DNA from: Spirometra erinaceieuropaei
Taxonomy: Eukaryota; Platyhelminthes; Cestoda; Diphyllobothriidea; Diphyllobothriidae
Direction of reading: 5' to 3'
Assembly (NCBI GenBank): GCA_902702965.1
Contig: CACRXP010000031.1
Location: 774,869 to 838,868 of the forward strand
Length of the DNA: 64,000 nucleotides
The notes below the pieces were generated by a model that ran no database searches, was not told the origin of the DNA, and was given only the letters and a program-made list of their open reading frames with translations. Positions 1 to 10,940 of this stretch are shown piece after piece. Every line of letters starts with the position of its first letter. Within the stretch, counting starts at the first letter, position 1. The position numbers and the translations under genes are program-made.

Positions 1-360
1 GATAAAAACCTCCGCTGGGAGGTCCTATGACCCCTCATAACAAAGTGAGTGGCTGCCGGTAGTATTATCGTAACCCATGAGCGTAAGGGTTACACCCACA
101 TACTGTCGGAAGGTTATACATAATACACTGTCAACCACAGTAGGACGGTCGAGAATCCCACAATGGGTCTGCATACGAACGTCACAGCGGCCTACTGCAG
201 AAGATTAAAGAGGAACCTGTACGAGTCTGGCCTTGTCTGCGACACAACAGTGTTGGGTCCACCGAGATGAGGTTCAGTACCGCCTCTAGTTCGACCTAAG
301 CGGCTACAATATGGCAGTCTCCTGGTAAACTTTCATACGACATTTGGCAGAGGCGTATCC
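1..360 (+). pseudogene. Decayed Merlin (ISXO2/IS1595-like) transposase, 3' part
   Basis: Read on the plus strand, this stretch matches, with many stops and frame breaks, the C-terminal half of the intact transposase encoded on the opposite strand at 1078-1917. Recognisable parts are the region around the second catalytic Asp, the block preceding the catalytic Glu (AYERHSG in place of HTNAIEA), and the final tryptophan-rich segment. It is cut by the window edge, so its 5' part is not visible. It lies tail-to-tail with the intact copy. I infer an old insertion of the same transposon family, or one half of an inverted duplication. Confidence 0.7.
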
Positions 361-424
361 AATTGAATGCGGTCGTTACCTGCGGCCACATGGACTGTAG
401 ATAGCAAGGTGACTACATGGAGGA

Positions 425-1085
425 GGTAGGGAGACTTGCCTTCACGACTTCCTTCTGCGCCTTCGTTGGTTAGATTATCTATTTGGCGTTGGTTGCCTCT
501 CCTTAATCGCCAGCAGATAACGGCCACATTCACTGTAGTTAGCCATGGAGAGTTAATGCACGAAGCCCATAGACTAACCTTCACGTCTTCCGTCTGTGCT
601 TTCGTAGGCCAGCTTATCTAATCGCCGTTTGTTGACTTCCCTCAATCGCCAGCACTTCCACCACCATCCATTAAACGGCCAAATTCACCGTATGCAGACA
701 TTGAAACTTAATGGAGGAGTTACGGAGACTTACCTTAACGTCTGCCGTCTGCGTTTCCGTTGGTTAGCTTATCTAATCGTCGTTGGTTGGCTCTCCTTCA
801 TCACCAGCTCTCCCATCGCCATCCGTTAAACGGCCACATTCACCGTATGCAAGCATTGTGACTTAATGGAGGAAGTACGGCGACTTAACTGCATGTCTTC
901 CGTCTGTGGCTTCGTTGATTAGCTTACCCAATCGTCGTTTGCAGGCTCTTCTCAATCGCCCGCTTTCCCATCGTCAGTAGTTAACCGCTGCATTCATTGT
1001 AGGTAGGCATGGAGAGTAAATGGAGGAAGTACAGAGACTTGCCTTCACGTCTTCCCTATGCGCCTCGGTTGGTTAGCTTACCCAG
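425..1085. repeat. ~150 bp tandem repeat, about 4.5 units
   Basis: A motif of the form GGAGACTT-CCTTCACGTCTTCCGTCTG, followed by TTGGTTAGCTTA, recurs near 430, 571, 724, 879 and 1032, giving spacings of 141-155 bp. Units also share a segment ATCGCCAG and a segment CGGCCACATTCACCGTA. The array fills the gap between the two tail-to-tail Merlin copies. The last unit runs into the 3' end of the intact transposase frame near 1085, so the array is probably part of the transposon's 3' non-coding region. Confidence 0.75.
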
Positions 1086-1917
1086 TCACCGTTCGTTGGC
1101 TCTCTTCTATTGTATACGCTGCTGCCCAATGTCGTAGGAAAGTTTCCCAGGAGGCTGCCATGTTGTCAGTCCTTAGGTCGAACCATAAGCGGTACTGAAC
1201 CTCATCTAGGTGGGCCCACACTGCTCTGCCACAGACAGGTCCAGACTCCTGCAGCTTCCTCTTTAACCTGCTCCAGTAGGCTTCAATGGCGTTCGTATGC
1301 CGTCCTGTTGTGGGGTTCACGAAGCCCCTACGGTGGTTGACAGTGTAGTGTGTATAACCTTCCGACGGTAGGCGGTTGTAACCCTTCCACTCATCCGTTA
1401 CGATAACACTACCAGCAGCCACCCACTTCCTTATGACGGGCCTTAGGGCCTCCCAACTGCGATTGTTAATCTGCTCAAACAGGGCTTTCGGCCTGCGTGT
1501 ATCGTACATACCTACGACCCACAACTGCCGCCGCGGCCGTCCTCTGCTATACTTGCGGCGACTTATGACCGTCTCGTCTATCTGTACTTCCACGCCTGGT
1601 CCCCCAATTTGGGTTACGGCGGATAGAAGTGCGTGTGAGCAGGCCCCCCGGCAAATGCCGTACCATTCCATGGCCGTATTTCTACTGACACCTACACTTG
1701 CCGCACACCGCTTGGCACGCACACCTTCGACAAACTTGTAGCATATACGCATCAGTGTCTGCAGGCTGAGATTACTACCAACGAACATTGACCCCGTCCG
1801 CAGGCACCTCTTCCGTCTGCAGTGTCCACAACGGAATGCATAACCGTCCGTATGCTGCCGCAACACTTGCATCTGCACAGTGCCCCGACATCGGCAGGCT
1901 AGGGTGGTGGCCAGCAA
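1078..1917 (-). CDS. Merlin-type (ISXO2-like / IS1595 superfamily) DDE transposase, 279 aa
   Basis: A single uninterrupted frame of 279 residues, close to a full-length transposase of this family. An N-terminal zinc-ribbon-like block has cysteines at about 8, 10, 30 and 33. A helix-turn-helix-like stretch lies around residues 70-88 (AASVGVSRNTAMEWY). The catalytic core shows VQIDETVI (Asp 114), VIVTDEWKGY (Asp 175) and HTNAIEAYWSRLKR (Glu 212), the spacing typical of the ISXO2-like/Merlin DDE domain. Merlin elements are known from flatworms including schistosomes. It would cut and paste its own element by binding terminal inverted repeats, which I could not locate with confidence. The open frame contrasts with the ruined copy at 1-360 and suggests a younger, perhaps recently active, insertion. 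The start at 1917 is the first Met; a slightly longer N-terminus cannot be excluded. Confidence 0.88.
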   Translation of the reverse strand: MLATTLACRCRGTVQMQVLRQHTDGYAFRCGHCRRKRCLRTGSMFVGSNLSLQTLMRICYKFVEGVRAKRCAASVGVSRNTAMEWYGICRGACSHALLSAVTQIGGPGVEVQIDETVISRRKYSRGRPRRQLWVVGMYDTRRPKALFEQINNRSWEALRPVIRKWVAAGSVIVTDEWKGYNRLPSEGYTHYTVNHRRGFVNPTTGRHTNAIEAYWSRLKRKLQESGPVCGRAVWAHLDEVQYRLWFDLRTDNMAASWETFLRHWAAAYTIEESQRTVTG

Positions 1918-3600
1918 CCTCCACCGCTGCAGGTACTGAACGACACCTGCTGACTATAGGACAGCTTGTATTTCGTCCTCGGCCGTCGGTGTAATCAGCT
2001 GAGGATCGCGCCTACGTCCGCCTGCATTCGGTGACGACCTAGGTATAAAACAGTAGGAGTTTACGATACTGCTGATGTCAACTTATACATATCTCCTACC
2101 CCTCCTTTTTCCCTTATGTGTGCCTACACATATCACAGTACACCGAAGAATGTGGTTGAGTTGAATTACCGGTTGCTTATAGATATTAGACTATCATGCG
2201 GTCCGCGCTAACTAATCGCACATACCGTAACTGTCTCTGCATTTTTCTCATACAACTTAAACCTACCCGGCAGTGCGCTCTGTCGTTAAATTTAACCATA
2301 GGAGGTTTACGTAGTTCTACAAACTGCTCCCACTATGGATACTTATAAATCTCATAAAACATCGAACACACAGCGGCCGCCACCTTCGGGAGTTCACTAG
2401 CTTGTTCTAGGCTGGTGCGGTGGCGTTGGAGTACGTCCAGGTATCCTAACCATCTTTCGCGTTATGCGTATTAAACGGTGCATGCGGTGGAGATCACCGA
2501 TATACCAAATAGGGAGGGGGTTAGTAAGGGGCCGGGAAGTGATGCAATTGTCATAAGCACTTTATACAAATACTCTTACCCAACCGCAGTACATTGCTGT
2601 CCGCCCGCGTCCCCTTTGCGCATCGTATGCTTCGTGCCCATCTAACGCACACCACTTTCAAGTGCGGCGCCAACGATCCCATTGGTTAGCCGCTTGGCGG
2701 TTCAGGTTTACTCGCCCCGGCGGCCAATTACATCACGTCCCCGGCCAGCCCTCCTTCGATTGGTCATTGCCTACGGTTTTCCCTATTTGCGCGCCATCCT
2801 CCCCCTATTTTTGACTTCATTAAACCAAATATTTATTTTTCTGCGATTTTCGACAGTTTTTGGCATCCAACTGCCAATCCGGTGCCCTTTGCTGTTTACC
2901 CCGCCCGTTCTTTCCCTCAAAACCGCCATCCCGTTGTACCCGACCCACCTAGAGAGGAATTCTCACTGTGGCTGCCTGTTTGGCTTCCGCCGATAGCTCA
3001 CACAACTGTCTTAAACGCACGCCTGTCGTGCTCCGCGTTTGGATTTTTGCGAATTGAGCACCTAATCCAAAACAAATGAGTCTCCTAGTACGTTACGGCG
3101 CCTTATCGCATATTTTTAATTTAGCATGCTATGGGCTCACACAGACTCACACGTCCCCTTTATCTCTTTTCATTTCCAGACGAATAGGATGCTGTTGAAA
3201 ACTGTTCTAGTGGTGTCCTTTCTTCGTCAAAGCGCAAATTGAACATTGAAGCTGAGGGACACGCACAACAGGATGTTTTATTTTGAGCTAGACACCAGAA
3301 AGTAGCGGTTATTGCGGGTGTAAAAACCAATAGTGACCAGTTAATAAAAGAGAGCCGCGGATGAGGAAGGGGTGATAGCTGGAACATAAAGTCTATTGTG
3401 CAGAGCTGAACTCGTCATAAGAGAATAATGAAGGCACAAACAGTGCTTTATGTGTCGAATGCAAATATCGTAAAATCGCATGCCTGTCATTATCAGCAGC
3501 TCCGACATTCATTACAGGCGGTCGTGTACGATCGAAAAATGACTTTTAAGTACGCATCTGAATCTGAATTGCCGCGATTTAAGCGCCGAAGTGGACTTTT
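1918..3600. other. No gene recognised
   Basis: The first few hundred bases may be the 5' side of the Merlin element. A 104-codon open stretch at 2682-2996 has no recognisable domain and unusual, pyrimidine-rich composition, and I do not call it a gene. Nothing else is supported here. Confidence 0.5.
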
Positions 3601-3604
3601 GGTA

Positions 3605-4487
3605 TGCAGATTACTCAGCATAATATTTCATTTAGCTCAGGACCCTGGATTTTGAGCAAAATTCTTTTCAGCTGCATCCAAAAACCATACTCTGTAAAAA
3701 CTGGCTACCAAAGTAGCATGTACTCTTTCATTGATTTTCGATGCTCTCAAAGATTTAATTCTATTTTTTTGGAAAACATGCATAAAAATATTCATTAATT
3801 TGCTCATCCGGTGGAAAATGACCTCTTATTCCCCTTTTATACTCACAGAAGTGTATAATTTAGTTTAAATATTATCCAACTGTGATATTTATTAATAACG
3901 CTAAGCGGCCCTTCATAAAACTTCATGTCTCTGGATTTACCAGCGTGGCTTGTAAACTTAACAATGTGCTTAATTTTATGAACACTTTATGGTTCCTCTT
4001 TATTACCGCGGAGACATATGTGGCCTTCTGTACGCGTAAATAGTATGACTAGTAGTTTTGAAGCCCCGAATGCAAGTGTAACGGAAGCTTGGACTCAAAA
4101 TTATTCGGAAATTGGAATAGGTTCATAAGGCGGAATTAAACACTTCCTTCGAGTTTACAATTAAACGTAGACGTAATTGTTTACTGAATGAGCAAAAGAA
4201 TGAATATTTATATGCATGGTTTCCATGACATGTTATTGAATCTTTACGGGCATCGAAAATCAATGAATAAATGCATGTTACATAAATAATCATTTTTGTG
4301 GAGTATGGTTTTCGAATGCAGCCGAAAACAAATTTGTTCAAAATCAGACGTTCTGAAGTAACTGGATTTTTATACAATCGTGCTGCAAGACTATTTATTT
4401 AAAAACTCCATTTAATTTATCTCCGCGAAACATAAACGGATTTCGGAAATTCCGTTGAGATTTCATGAGTTAGTCCCCTTACTATAG
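3605..4487. mobile_element. Family A element, copy 1 (left-truncated)
   Basis: Non-coding repeat of the ~0.95 kb family A (see 32566-33540 for a complete copy). Internal landmarks are CTGCATCCAAAAACCATACTCTG, GCATGTACTCTTTCATTGATTTTCGATG and AAAATATTCATT. The right end reads TTTCATGAGTTAGTCCCCTTACT. The left terminal repeat is missing. Confidence 0.7.
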
Positions 4488-4751
4488 GTCAGTGAGGGAT
4501 ATGTTAGTCAGTGTCTTTGTTCAATCAACATTGTTCAAGCTGTGGCCGCGGAAGGCAGCAACTTTCCTAACTACTATACTTAGCACACATTCTTCAGTGT
4601 AAATAGGGCGATGTGTTTTAAAACTATCCCGATTCGTCTTATTGATGTAATAAATCTTGGAATAGTGATAAGGGCTGCAGTTGTCCCATTTTGAGATAAA
4701 CGTCATGGGAAACTTTACCTGTTGGGATTCTTGACGCACCCTTTTTGCGTA
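4488..4751. repeat. Spacer holding a short repeat shared with 6030-6110 and 6790
   Basis: The segment GTCAGTGAGGGATATGTTAG...CAACATTGTTCAAG matches 6030-6110. The following CCGCGGAAGGCAG-AACTTTCCTAA recurs at 6790-6815. It looks like one ancestral sequence split by the insertions now lying between these points. No gene. Confidence 0.5.
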
Positions 4752-5689
4752 AAATAGGTAGGCTTACTCATGAAATGTCGACCGAAATTCTGAAATGCGT
4801 TTTTGTTTTGAAAATATTAATTAAGTAGGACAGATCATCACGCACCGTAATTCTATAATAATTCGGTTACCTCAGGATACCGGCTAACTAACTTCCTTCC
4901 GGCTTCATGCAAAACCACAATTCACAAAAAATAACTACTTAATTAGCAGTATTGTTCTCATCTATTTTCGGTGCCGCTTAACATTCGATTATATTTCGAA
5001 GAAAAAAAATATTCATTTTTCGCCTCATTCGATGGAAAACCATTTTATCTTTTAATTATATACTCGAAGGAATAGTACAATTCGGTTTTGAAAACGTTTT
5101 TAATTGTGAGATTATGTGGACCGTGAAATGGCCGCTCATAAAACGGCATGTTCTCGCGTTTAGGAATATGGCTTGTAAAGAGAGCAATATGGTTCTAATC
5201 CTACATGAACTCCTCTTTAAAGTGTAGAGAAATGTAAAGTTTTCTGTACGCGGAAAATATCCGGCCTGTTGTTTTAAAACCCTGAATGCAAGTGTAAAGA
5301 CAGGCCGGGTTCAAAAGCATTCTGGAAGTGACAAAGTTTTTGAAACCCAACTTTACACTTCTTGCGGATAAAACATTGGAAGAAGACGTAATTTGCTCAC
5401 AAATCAGCGTAAGAATGAATATTTTTTTGCATTTTGTCCACGAAATATAGATGAATTTTTAAGAACAACAAAAATAAGGAAGAAAATGAATTCTACTTAA
5501 GAAGTCATTTTAGAGAGTGCAGTTTTTGTATGCAGCGAGAAAGGAGTTGTTTCAAAAAGTGGCATCCTGATATCTTATAAAACAATACTGCAGGATGATA
5601 AGTTTTACAGCCCTGCTTAATTAATCTTTTAGAACCAAAAAACATTTCGGAATTTCGGTTGAAATTTCCCGAGTTAGCCAACCTACTGT
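4752..5689. mobile_element. Family A element, copy 2 (full length)
   Basis: The left end is TAGGTAGGCTTACTCATGAAATGTCGACCGAAATTC-like, and the right end is its reverse complement, ending CCAACCTACTG followed by TA. Length is about 0.94 kb with no coding capacity. Terminal inverted repeats are roughly 45-50 bp and divergent. Confidence 0.75.
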
Positions 5690-6207
5690 ACGGGCACCCC
5701 AATTACGTAAGATGCGCATATTCTGAAGTCTGCTGTTGTGCCGGCCATAACGGCGACCGTGGCGCGGTCCACACGCTTGCTACCGGAAAACGATATAGTC
5801 GTTACGGGGTGTGGTGCGTGGTCTGAATGGGAGAGAAGGGAATGGTGTGGTGATGAGGATGATTTTCACTAGGCTTTTTAATTCTGTCTTGACGTTGAGC
5901 TGAGGAGGACGAGGAAGGAGTGCGTGCGGTAGACGTCGCAAATGTTTTTATCTTAAAAAAATAAATCAGGCGTCAGTCGCCGTCCCCACGTTCACCCTGC
6001 TTTAGGCATACGAAGACATCGATAATCAAACGGTCGTAGGTCGGTGAGTGATCTGTTATCCAGTTTCTTTAGTTAGTCAACATTGTTCAAGTAGTAATCG
6101 CAGAAGGCAGTAGGTTAAATGAACTTAGTCTGTGATTGCATCAACCGGCAGACTGCGCTGGCGACATTTTGCACAGTAAAGAATGCTAATAAAAGTCGGC
6201 TATTTAG
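5690..6207. other. No gene recognised
   Basis: GC-richer than its surroundings between 5730 and 5830 and purine-rich around 5880-5930. No open frame or known motif is supported. The end carries the short repeat shared with 4488-4570. Confidence 0.5.
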
Positions 6208-6785
6208 GTGTGGCAAAGACGTTTATGAACCCGTGCCTATCAAAGGAGGCTTTTGAAAGTTAAGCGGGTGAATCCTGAAGTCGTTTAGGTAATAGATAAC
6301 AGCTACCACTTGCCAGAGGACCCCAGATGACGACGTTCTCATAGAGGCTCTATCATGGGAATTTCGGTTTCCTGTTTAAGACAATGTCCGAAGATTAGAT
6401 TAGTTAGGCCCACTTGCAGCAATTTCTACACCCTTTATTGTTTACCTAGACTGTGCATTTTACCAATGCTACTTTAAAAGAGAGTATGGGTTAAAAAGGT
6501 ATGGAGGGTTTGAGATGGTTACACATGTGCCAGACATATTTCAAAAAAAAAATTTCGACAGGTAAGAAAGAAACAGCGTATTTCTAAAACCCTAAATGAC
6601 ACTTTCTCTCAAATATTCTGCCACAAACAAGGCGCGCAAAATTTTTCGTCCAAGCTATTTTTGCAGTGCGTGACAAAATCCCACCAAACCTGAAGCTCTA
6701 ATGTTATGGGCTTTGAAATGGAAAGATTAGTGTCTGCCAGTCAACTCAAAAACACTCTCAATATTGCCTCAAAATGGCTACCGGC
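6208..6785 (+). repeat. Family D repeat, copy 1 (~580 bp)
   Basis: Co-linear over its whole length with 45195-45770 in the same orientation. It starts at GTGGCAAAGACGTTTATGAACC and runs through GACCCCAGATGACGACGTT and GGGAATTTCGGTTTCCTGTT to the end near CTGCCAGTCAACT. No open frame is shared by both copies. Confidence 0.8.
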
Positions 6786-6798
6786 AGTAGCCGCGGAA

Positions 6799-7410
6799 GG
6801 CAGAAACTTTTCTAAGTGAAGGTAGGTTACGTCAGGATGCTGGCTTCTAAACCAGCTTCTTTTTGGCTGCATGCAAAGTCACACTCTGTAAATAGAGATT
6901 ACTTAAATGGCATGCATTGCTCTCATTGATTTTCGATGCCTTCAAACAGTTAATTATATTTCCTTGAAAACATAAATTAAAATATTCACTCATTTACTCA
7001 TTCGGTAAAGACAGAAGTCATCTTAAAATTTTATACACGATGAAACTGTAAAATTTGATTTTGAAAAAGAAACTAAGGCCACATTTTTTTCTGCGTACAC
7101 AAAGCCATGAATATCTCCATGGTATAAAGATCATAAAATTTAGAAGTGTATTTGGGCCATATTGTTAACTTTAAAAGCAACATTGATAAATGCAGAGCAA
7201 CTACGTTTGATGAACGGTCCTTTCACGGTATTAAGAAATATCACAATTGGAAACCTTTTAAGACCGAACTCTGTCCTTTCTTCTAGCATAAAATTGAAAG
7301 AACACGTAATTATGATGAGTTGTTTTGCAACAATTCTAAATTTATCTTTTTGAGACGAAAACGCATTACGGAATTTCGGTTGACATTTCATGATGTAGTC
7401 CACCTACTGT
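6799..7410. mobile_element. Family A element, copy 3 (left-truncated)
   Basis: Carries the internal landmarks of family A. The right terminal repeat reads CGGAATTTCGGTTGACATTTC and ends CACCTACTG followed by TA. Confidence 0.7.
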
Positions 7411-7529
7411 ATTTTGCTACCTCTGTGAAAAAGGCAAACGAGTTCGACATTGCAGGTTACTATGTTTCGCATTTTTCCGAACACCCACAAGCAAATACGC
7501 CCTGCACATAAAAACTACGATTTATCGAC

Positions 7530-7960
7530 TGTAAACCGAAATCATTCACAACTGACCAGAAGTGCCTCTCAATTGTATATGAAAAATTTAGCCGGGACAT
7601 ATCTCAAATTACAAAGAATAGTTTCAGAAATCGACGTTGATGCGCCCATAAATGCTGTACATTAGGCACACCAGTCAATCAAATCCACGTCGGAAATGGA
7701 AATGACCGGTTTGATGCCTTTCTTAGATGTCTTTCTAAGCAAGAGACCTAACATTTGCGTCCGAAACAGAGTCTATCGAAACAAATCTTGATCTGGGAAA
7801 TATATGATGTTCGCTAGTTTCCTTCATCTCCATATAAAACTAAATCTAGTTCGGAGTTTGGCCTACAGAGCTAGAAAAATTTGTTTAGCTGGTTGCATCG
7901 AGGATGAGTTTAGAAACATCCAAGAATTTCTTCGCGAAAACGGAATGCGTATTTATCTAT
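7530..7960 (+). pseudogene. Penelope-like element reverse transcriptase fragment
   Basis: Conceptual translation across two frames gives a PLE palm/thumb segment: SIKSTSEMEMTGLMPFLDVF, then a VYR-K stretch, then HLHIKLNLVRSLAYRARKIC and EDEFRNIQEFLRENG. The MPFLDV and RNLV-L-RA-KIC blocks are typical of PLE reverse transcriptases. The catalytic YVDD block is not preserved: the preceding frame reads IVSEIDVDAPINAVH. One or more frame changes and stops break it. The 3' end is truncated where a partial family A element (7945-8260) begins, so the GIY-YIG part is absent. Confidence 0.75.
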
Positions 7961-8260
7961 GCCGAATGAACAAGAAAATGAATGTTTTTATGTCTGTTTT
8001 CTATGAACTATAATTGGACATTAAGGGGGAACGAAAATGAATGAGAAAAATTCATGCTACATAATTAGCCGTTTTTTACAGAGTATAGTTTTTGAATGCA
8101 GCTCCATAGAAGTTTATTCGAAAGCTGGCATCCTGATGTAACTGGAACATTATAGAGTTATGTCGCAGGCTGATTAATTTTACAACACAATTAATATTTT
8201 CGAACCGAAAACGCATTTCGGAATTTCGGTTGACATTTCATGAGTTAGCTCACCTACTGT
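7945..8260. mobile_element. Family A element, copy 4 (right third only)
   Basis: Begins inside the element at the GAATGAACAAGAAAATGAATG landmark. It ends with TTTCGGTTGACATTTCATG and CACCTACTG. It abuts the PLE fragment directly. Confidence 0.7.
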
Positions 8261-9569
8261 GAGTGTTATTTTAACGTGATGAACGAATAATCTGAAGGGT
8301 CTTTCAAAAGCATCATTGATAGATGAAACAGAGAAGAACAGGGAGTGAGTACATTGGTGAGGAAAGACACATAATTGACTTCGTGGGACATGGCTGGTTG
8401 ATCTGGTGAACAGGATGTGATAGGTGATGCAGTGCTTTATTTGGGATTGAAGAATTCAGGTATCGTCCCAGGGGCCAAGCAATGAAAGTATGTGCTCGGG
8501 GCGTTACAACTATGTAAAGCAATACAGTGCAATAGGTAACGCCTCGAACGCGTCTATATCGTCCAAATCCAGATGTTCTGCTCCATTATGTACTCTACAT
8601 TCGACGGCCTAGTCCACGTGTAAATAACATCCATACCAGTGCATGTGCCAATTTCTGTGGTCATGCAACAGCTAGAGTTTCTGATCTTTGAAATCATGAG
8701 CAGAAATTTTGGACCAAGCAGCGGCATTCAGAAAACACTTTAACTAATAGCATTTGCATGCTGTCATCGACTTCCAACGTAGTTGTTGATGTCTGTTAGC
8801 CAATGTGAACAGCAAGGTGATAAATACAATACATGAACTCGGTTCCAGCAACAATTTGACAGATCAAACGTCGAACACGATGACACCCATAACGTAACCA
8901 AACTTATGGATGCCGAACTGTCAATGGCACATGAATAAGTCTGCACTGAGGTAGACTTGCGCTGTATTCACCGCACACTCTCTTCCTTTACTCATATGAC
9001 TCCAATGGTGTCCAGACTACGAAAAGTGATTTTGGAATTATCGGCTGAAAAACCTGAACATCCTGCCTGCACGTGTCAGCCGCGAACTGACTCCTGCAGT
9101 CTGTACTGGGTTTTCACGAGCGCGGCTCAGATCACACATCCGTCAGACTACCATGGAAGGCACATTAAGAAGAAGCCACTGATCCTGACTCTCAGTCCTC
9201 CAATGACTCCAAAACACTCCGACCAGGAACAAGTCAGTTCGTCACCTGTCAGCGTCACCAAGCTGCTACCTGGAGCGCATCCTGCTTGATTCGAGCGAGT
9301 CAAATTTGTTATAGTGTAGAGGTCGCTAATATACCCTCGAGATGCAATGCCCAGTGACGACCTCTCTGTCTTTTTTCTCTTTTCCATGCTCCGATCAGCT
9401 GTCACTAAACTGGCTACGAGAGTGTAAGCGTGACTGTTGCCTCATGATGGTCTACGTCTGGACGTGGTTCTATAGTTCCTAGCTGAACAAGAAATCCACA
9501 CACTGGAAACCAACCTTGATCGACAGGATAACCGGGATACGTGTGAGTGCCATTTATGTTTTCCCACCA
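8261..9569. other. No gene recognised
   Basis: The segment 8536-8580 matches the start of family F near 35285-35330. The block 8945-9320 is GC-richer and partly resembles 27005-27060 (GACTTGCGC...CACACTCTCTTC), so it is probably repeat-derived. A 110-codon open stretch at 8957-9289 has no recognisable domain. Confidence 0.5.
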
Positions 9570-10790
9570 GTAATTCCAGAGTTAACATCGGCCCCCTCTC
9601 CACATCACACCAAAACGGAGTAGCCTAGACTGGTGAGTGTGTTAAGATATGATGATGATGAAGGGATCCCGAGTCCGGTCTTTCACCAAAGACATTCGGA
9701 CAGGCGCATATGGCCGAGCCGGTCTATATGATGGCTGACTGTCCTGGTAGAGTGTTGGTCAGTTAGTCGCGAGTACCATGTCGTCAGTGACAGAAAGGAC
9801 AGAATTGAATTCTGCCTACTGGGCTGACCGAGGCAATGACACTTGCAATGCTGGAATTGGCGGTGACAGTGGTGGAGGAGGTTTTGGATGAGAGACGGGC
9901 ATTTGGCCATGGTTTTGTTGCGGTTAATCCCACCGTCCTGCATGTACATATGACGTGCTATGTCCATTTGGTCTCTGAATGACCTAATGCTTCTGATACG
10001 GATATAAAATCGTCGTTTTTAGCGTGAGTGTTCCGTAAAGGATAGATCAGCCCGAGGCGTGATGAGAAAGTGCACTCGCAATGGTAACAGGCTGGATTTA
10101 AGTTCACATTACCGGTGCTTATGCTTAGGCCGGTGGTGTTGTAGAAGGGTCAAAACTAATAGTGTTAATGGTGGTGTTAGTGTGATGTGTTGTGGAATGG
10201 GATGCGAGTTATGCCCGTGGAGATTGTACTGTTGCTCACAACAGACTACGCTACAGATGCCCAGTGCCTAGCCAGGACTGATTGGCCCGTAGGGGCACTC
10301 AATCAGGCCAGTTGTGTTCGTGTGAGACCAAAACTACTGCCGCAGTGGACGGCGGGCTGTGTGTTGTGACATTTAATCAGCGCCATTCACTGCACTTCAG
10401 TTGAACACCAGTTGGTTAACAGGTTTGAGCCTCGGACTGACACATGGGAGAGGAAAGATGGCGTGAGGTTAACACTAATTAAAACGTTTTACGACTCATC
10501 AGCGTATATCTTGTTAGCATAATAATACCGACGCACTAAATCTTGATAACTTTCGAAATTATATCACTAAAATTTGCAAATGTGTTAACTTCTTTGATGT
10601 TATTTCGGCTGTCATTGAAACGGGATTCGGTGCTCTCAGCATTTGATGCCGTTAGTGCACAACTAACGCCTTTGCCGTTTTGATAGATAAACCGAAGCTT
10701 GTGCGGCTGGAGTCGAAGAGGTCCACTTCATGTTCTGTTACTTTGTTGTTTATAGCGCACAGTCGTCAACCACTAATGGACCCATATTGA
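9570..10790. repeat. Family F repeat, copy 1
   Basis: Co-linear, with indels, with 35390-37090 and, for its second half, with 60480-61305. Landmarks are GGCGCATATGGCCGAGCCGG, GACTGTCCTGGTAGAGTG, GATGAGAAAGTGCACTCGCA, GACTGACACATGGGAGAGGAA and TTTATAGCGCACAGTCGTCAAC. Short open stretches occur but are not conserved between copies, so I treat it as non-coding. Confidence 0.75.
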
Positions 10791-10794
10791 CCTA

Positions 10795-10940
10795 ACTGTG
10801 AAAAACTCCGTACCTCGTTGGAATTGAAACCCACGCAGTAAGGGGAAAGCATTAGCACAACCAACGCTATAACCATCTGAGCTACGAGTCTCCGCTGGTC
10901 GACGCGAGTTTAGTCACATTGGAGTCAAGTTACCTGCCCA
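10795..10940 (-). mobile_element. tRNA-derived SINE, copy 1
   Basis: On the minus strand the tRNA-like head runs from about 10891 to 10810. It contains an A-box-like TAGCTCAGATGGTTATAGC and a B-box-like GGGTTTCAATTCC, followed by a 3' GTACGGAGTTTTTCACAG tail. The acceptor stem (CCTCG/CGAGG in other copies), D stem (AGCTC/GAGC) and T stem can be drawn. It repeats at 61320-61430, 61640-61900 and 62040-62110, always next to family F or PLE remnants, so it is a SINE and not a working tRNA gene. Confidence 0.75.

Noticed and set aside
2682..2996. 104-codon open frame
   Set aside because: Biased composition, no domain, no splice or promoter context.
10810..10891. Possible tRNA gene
   Set aside because: The tRNA-like sequence is repeated with the same flanks at 61.3, 61.8 and 62.0 kb and carries stem mismatches and a SINE-like tail.
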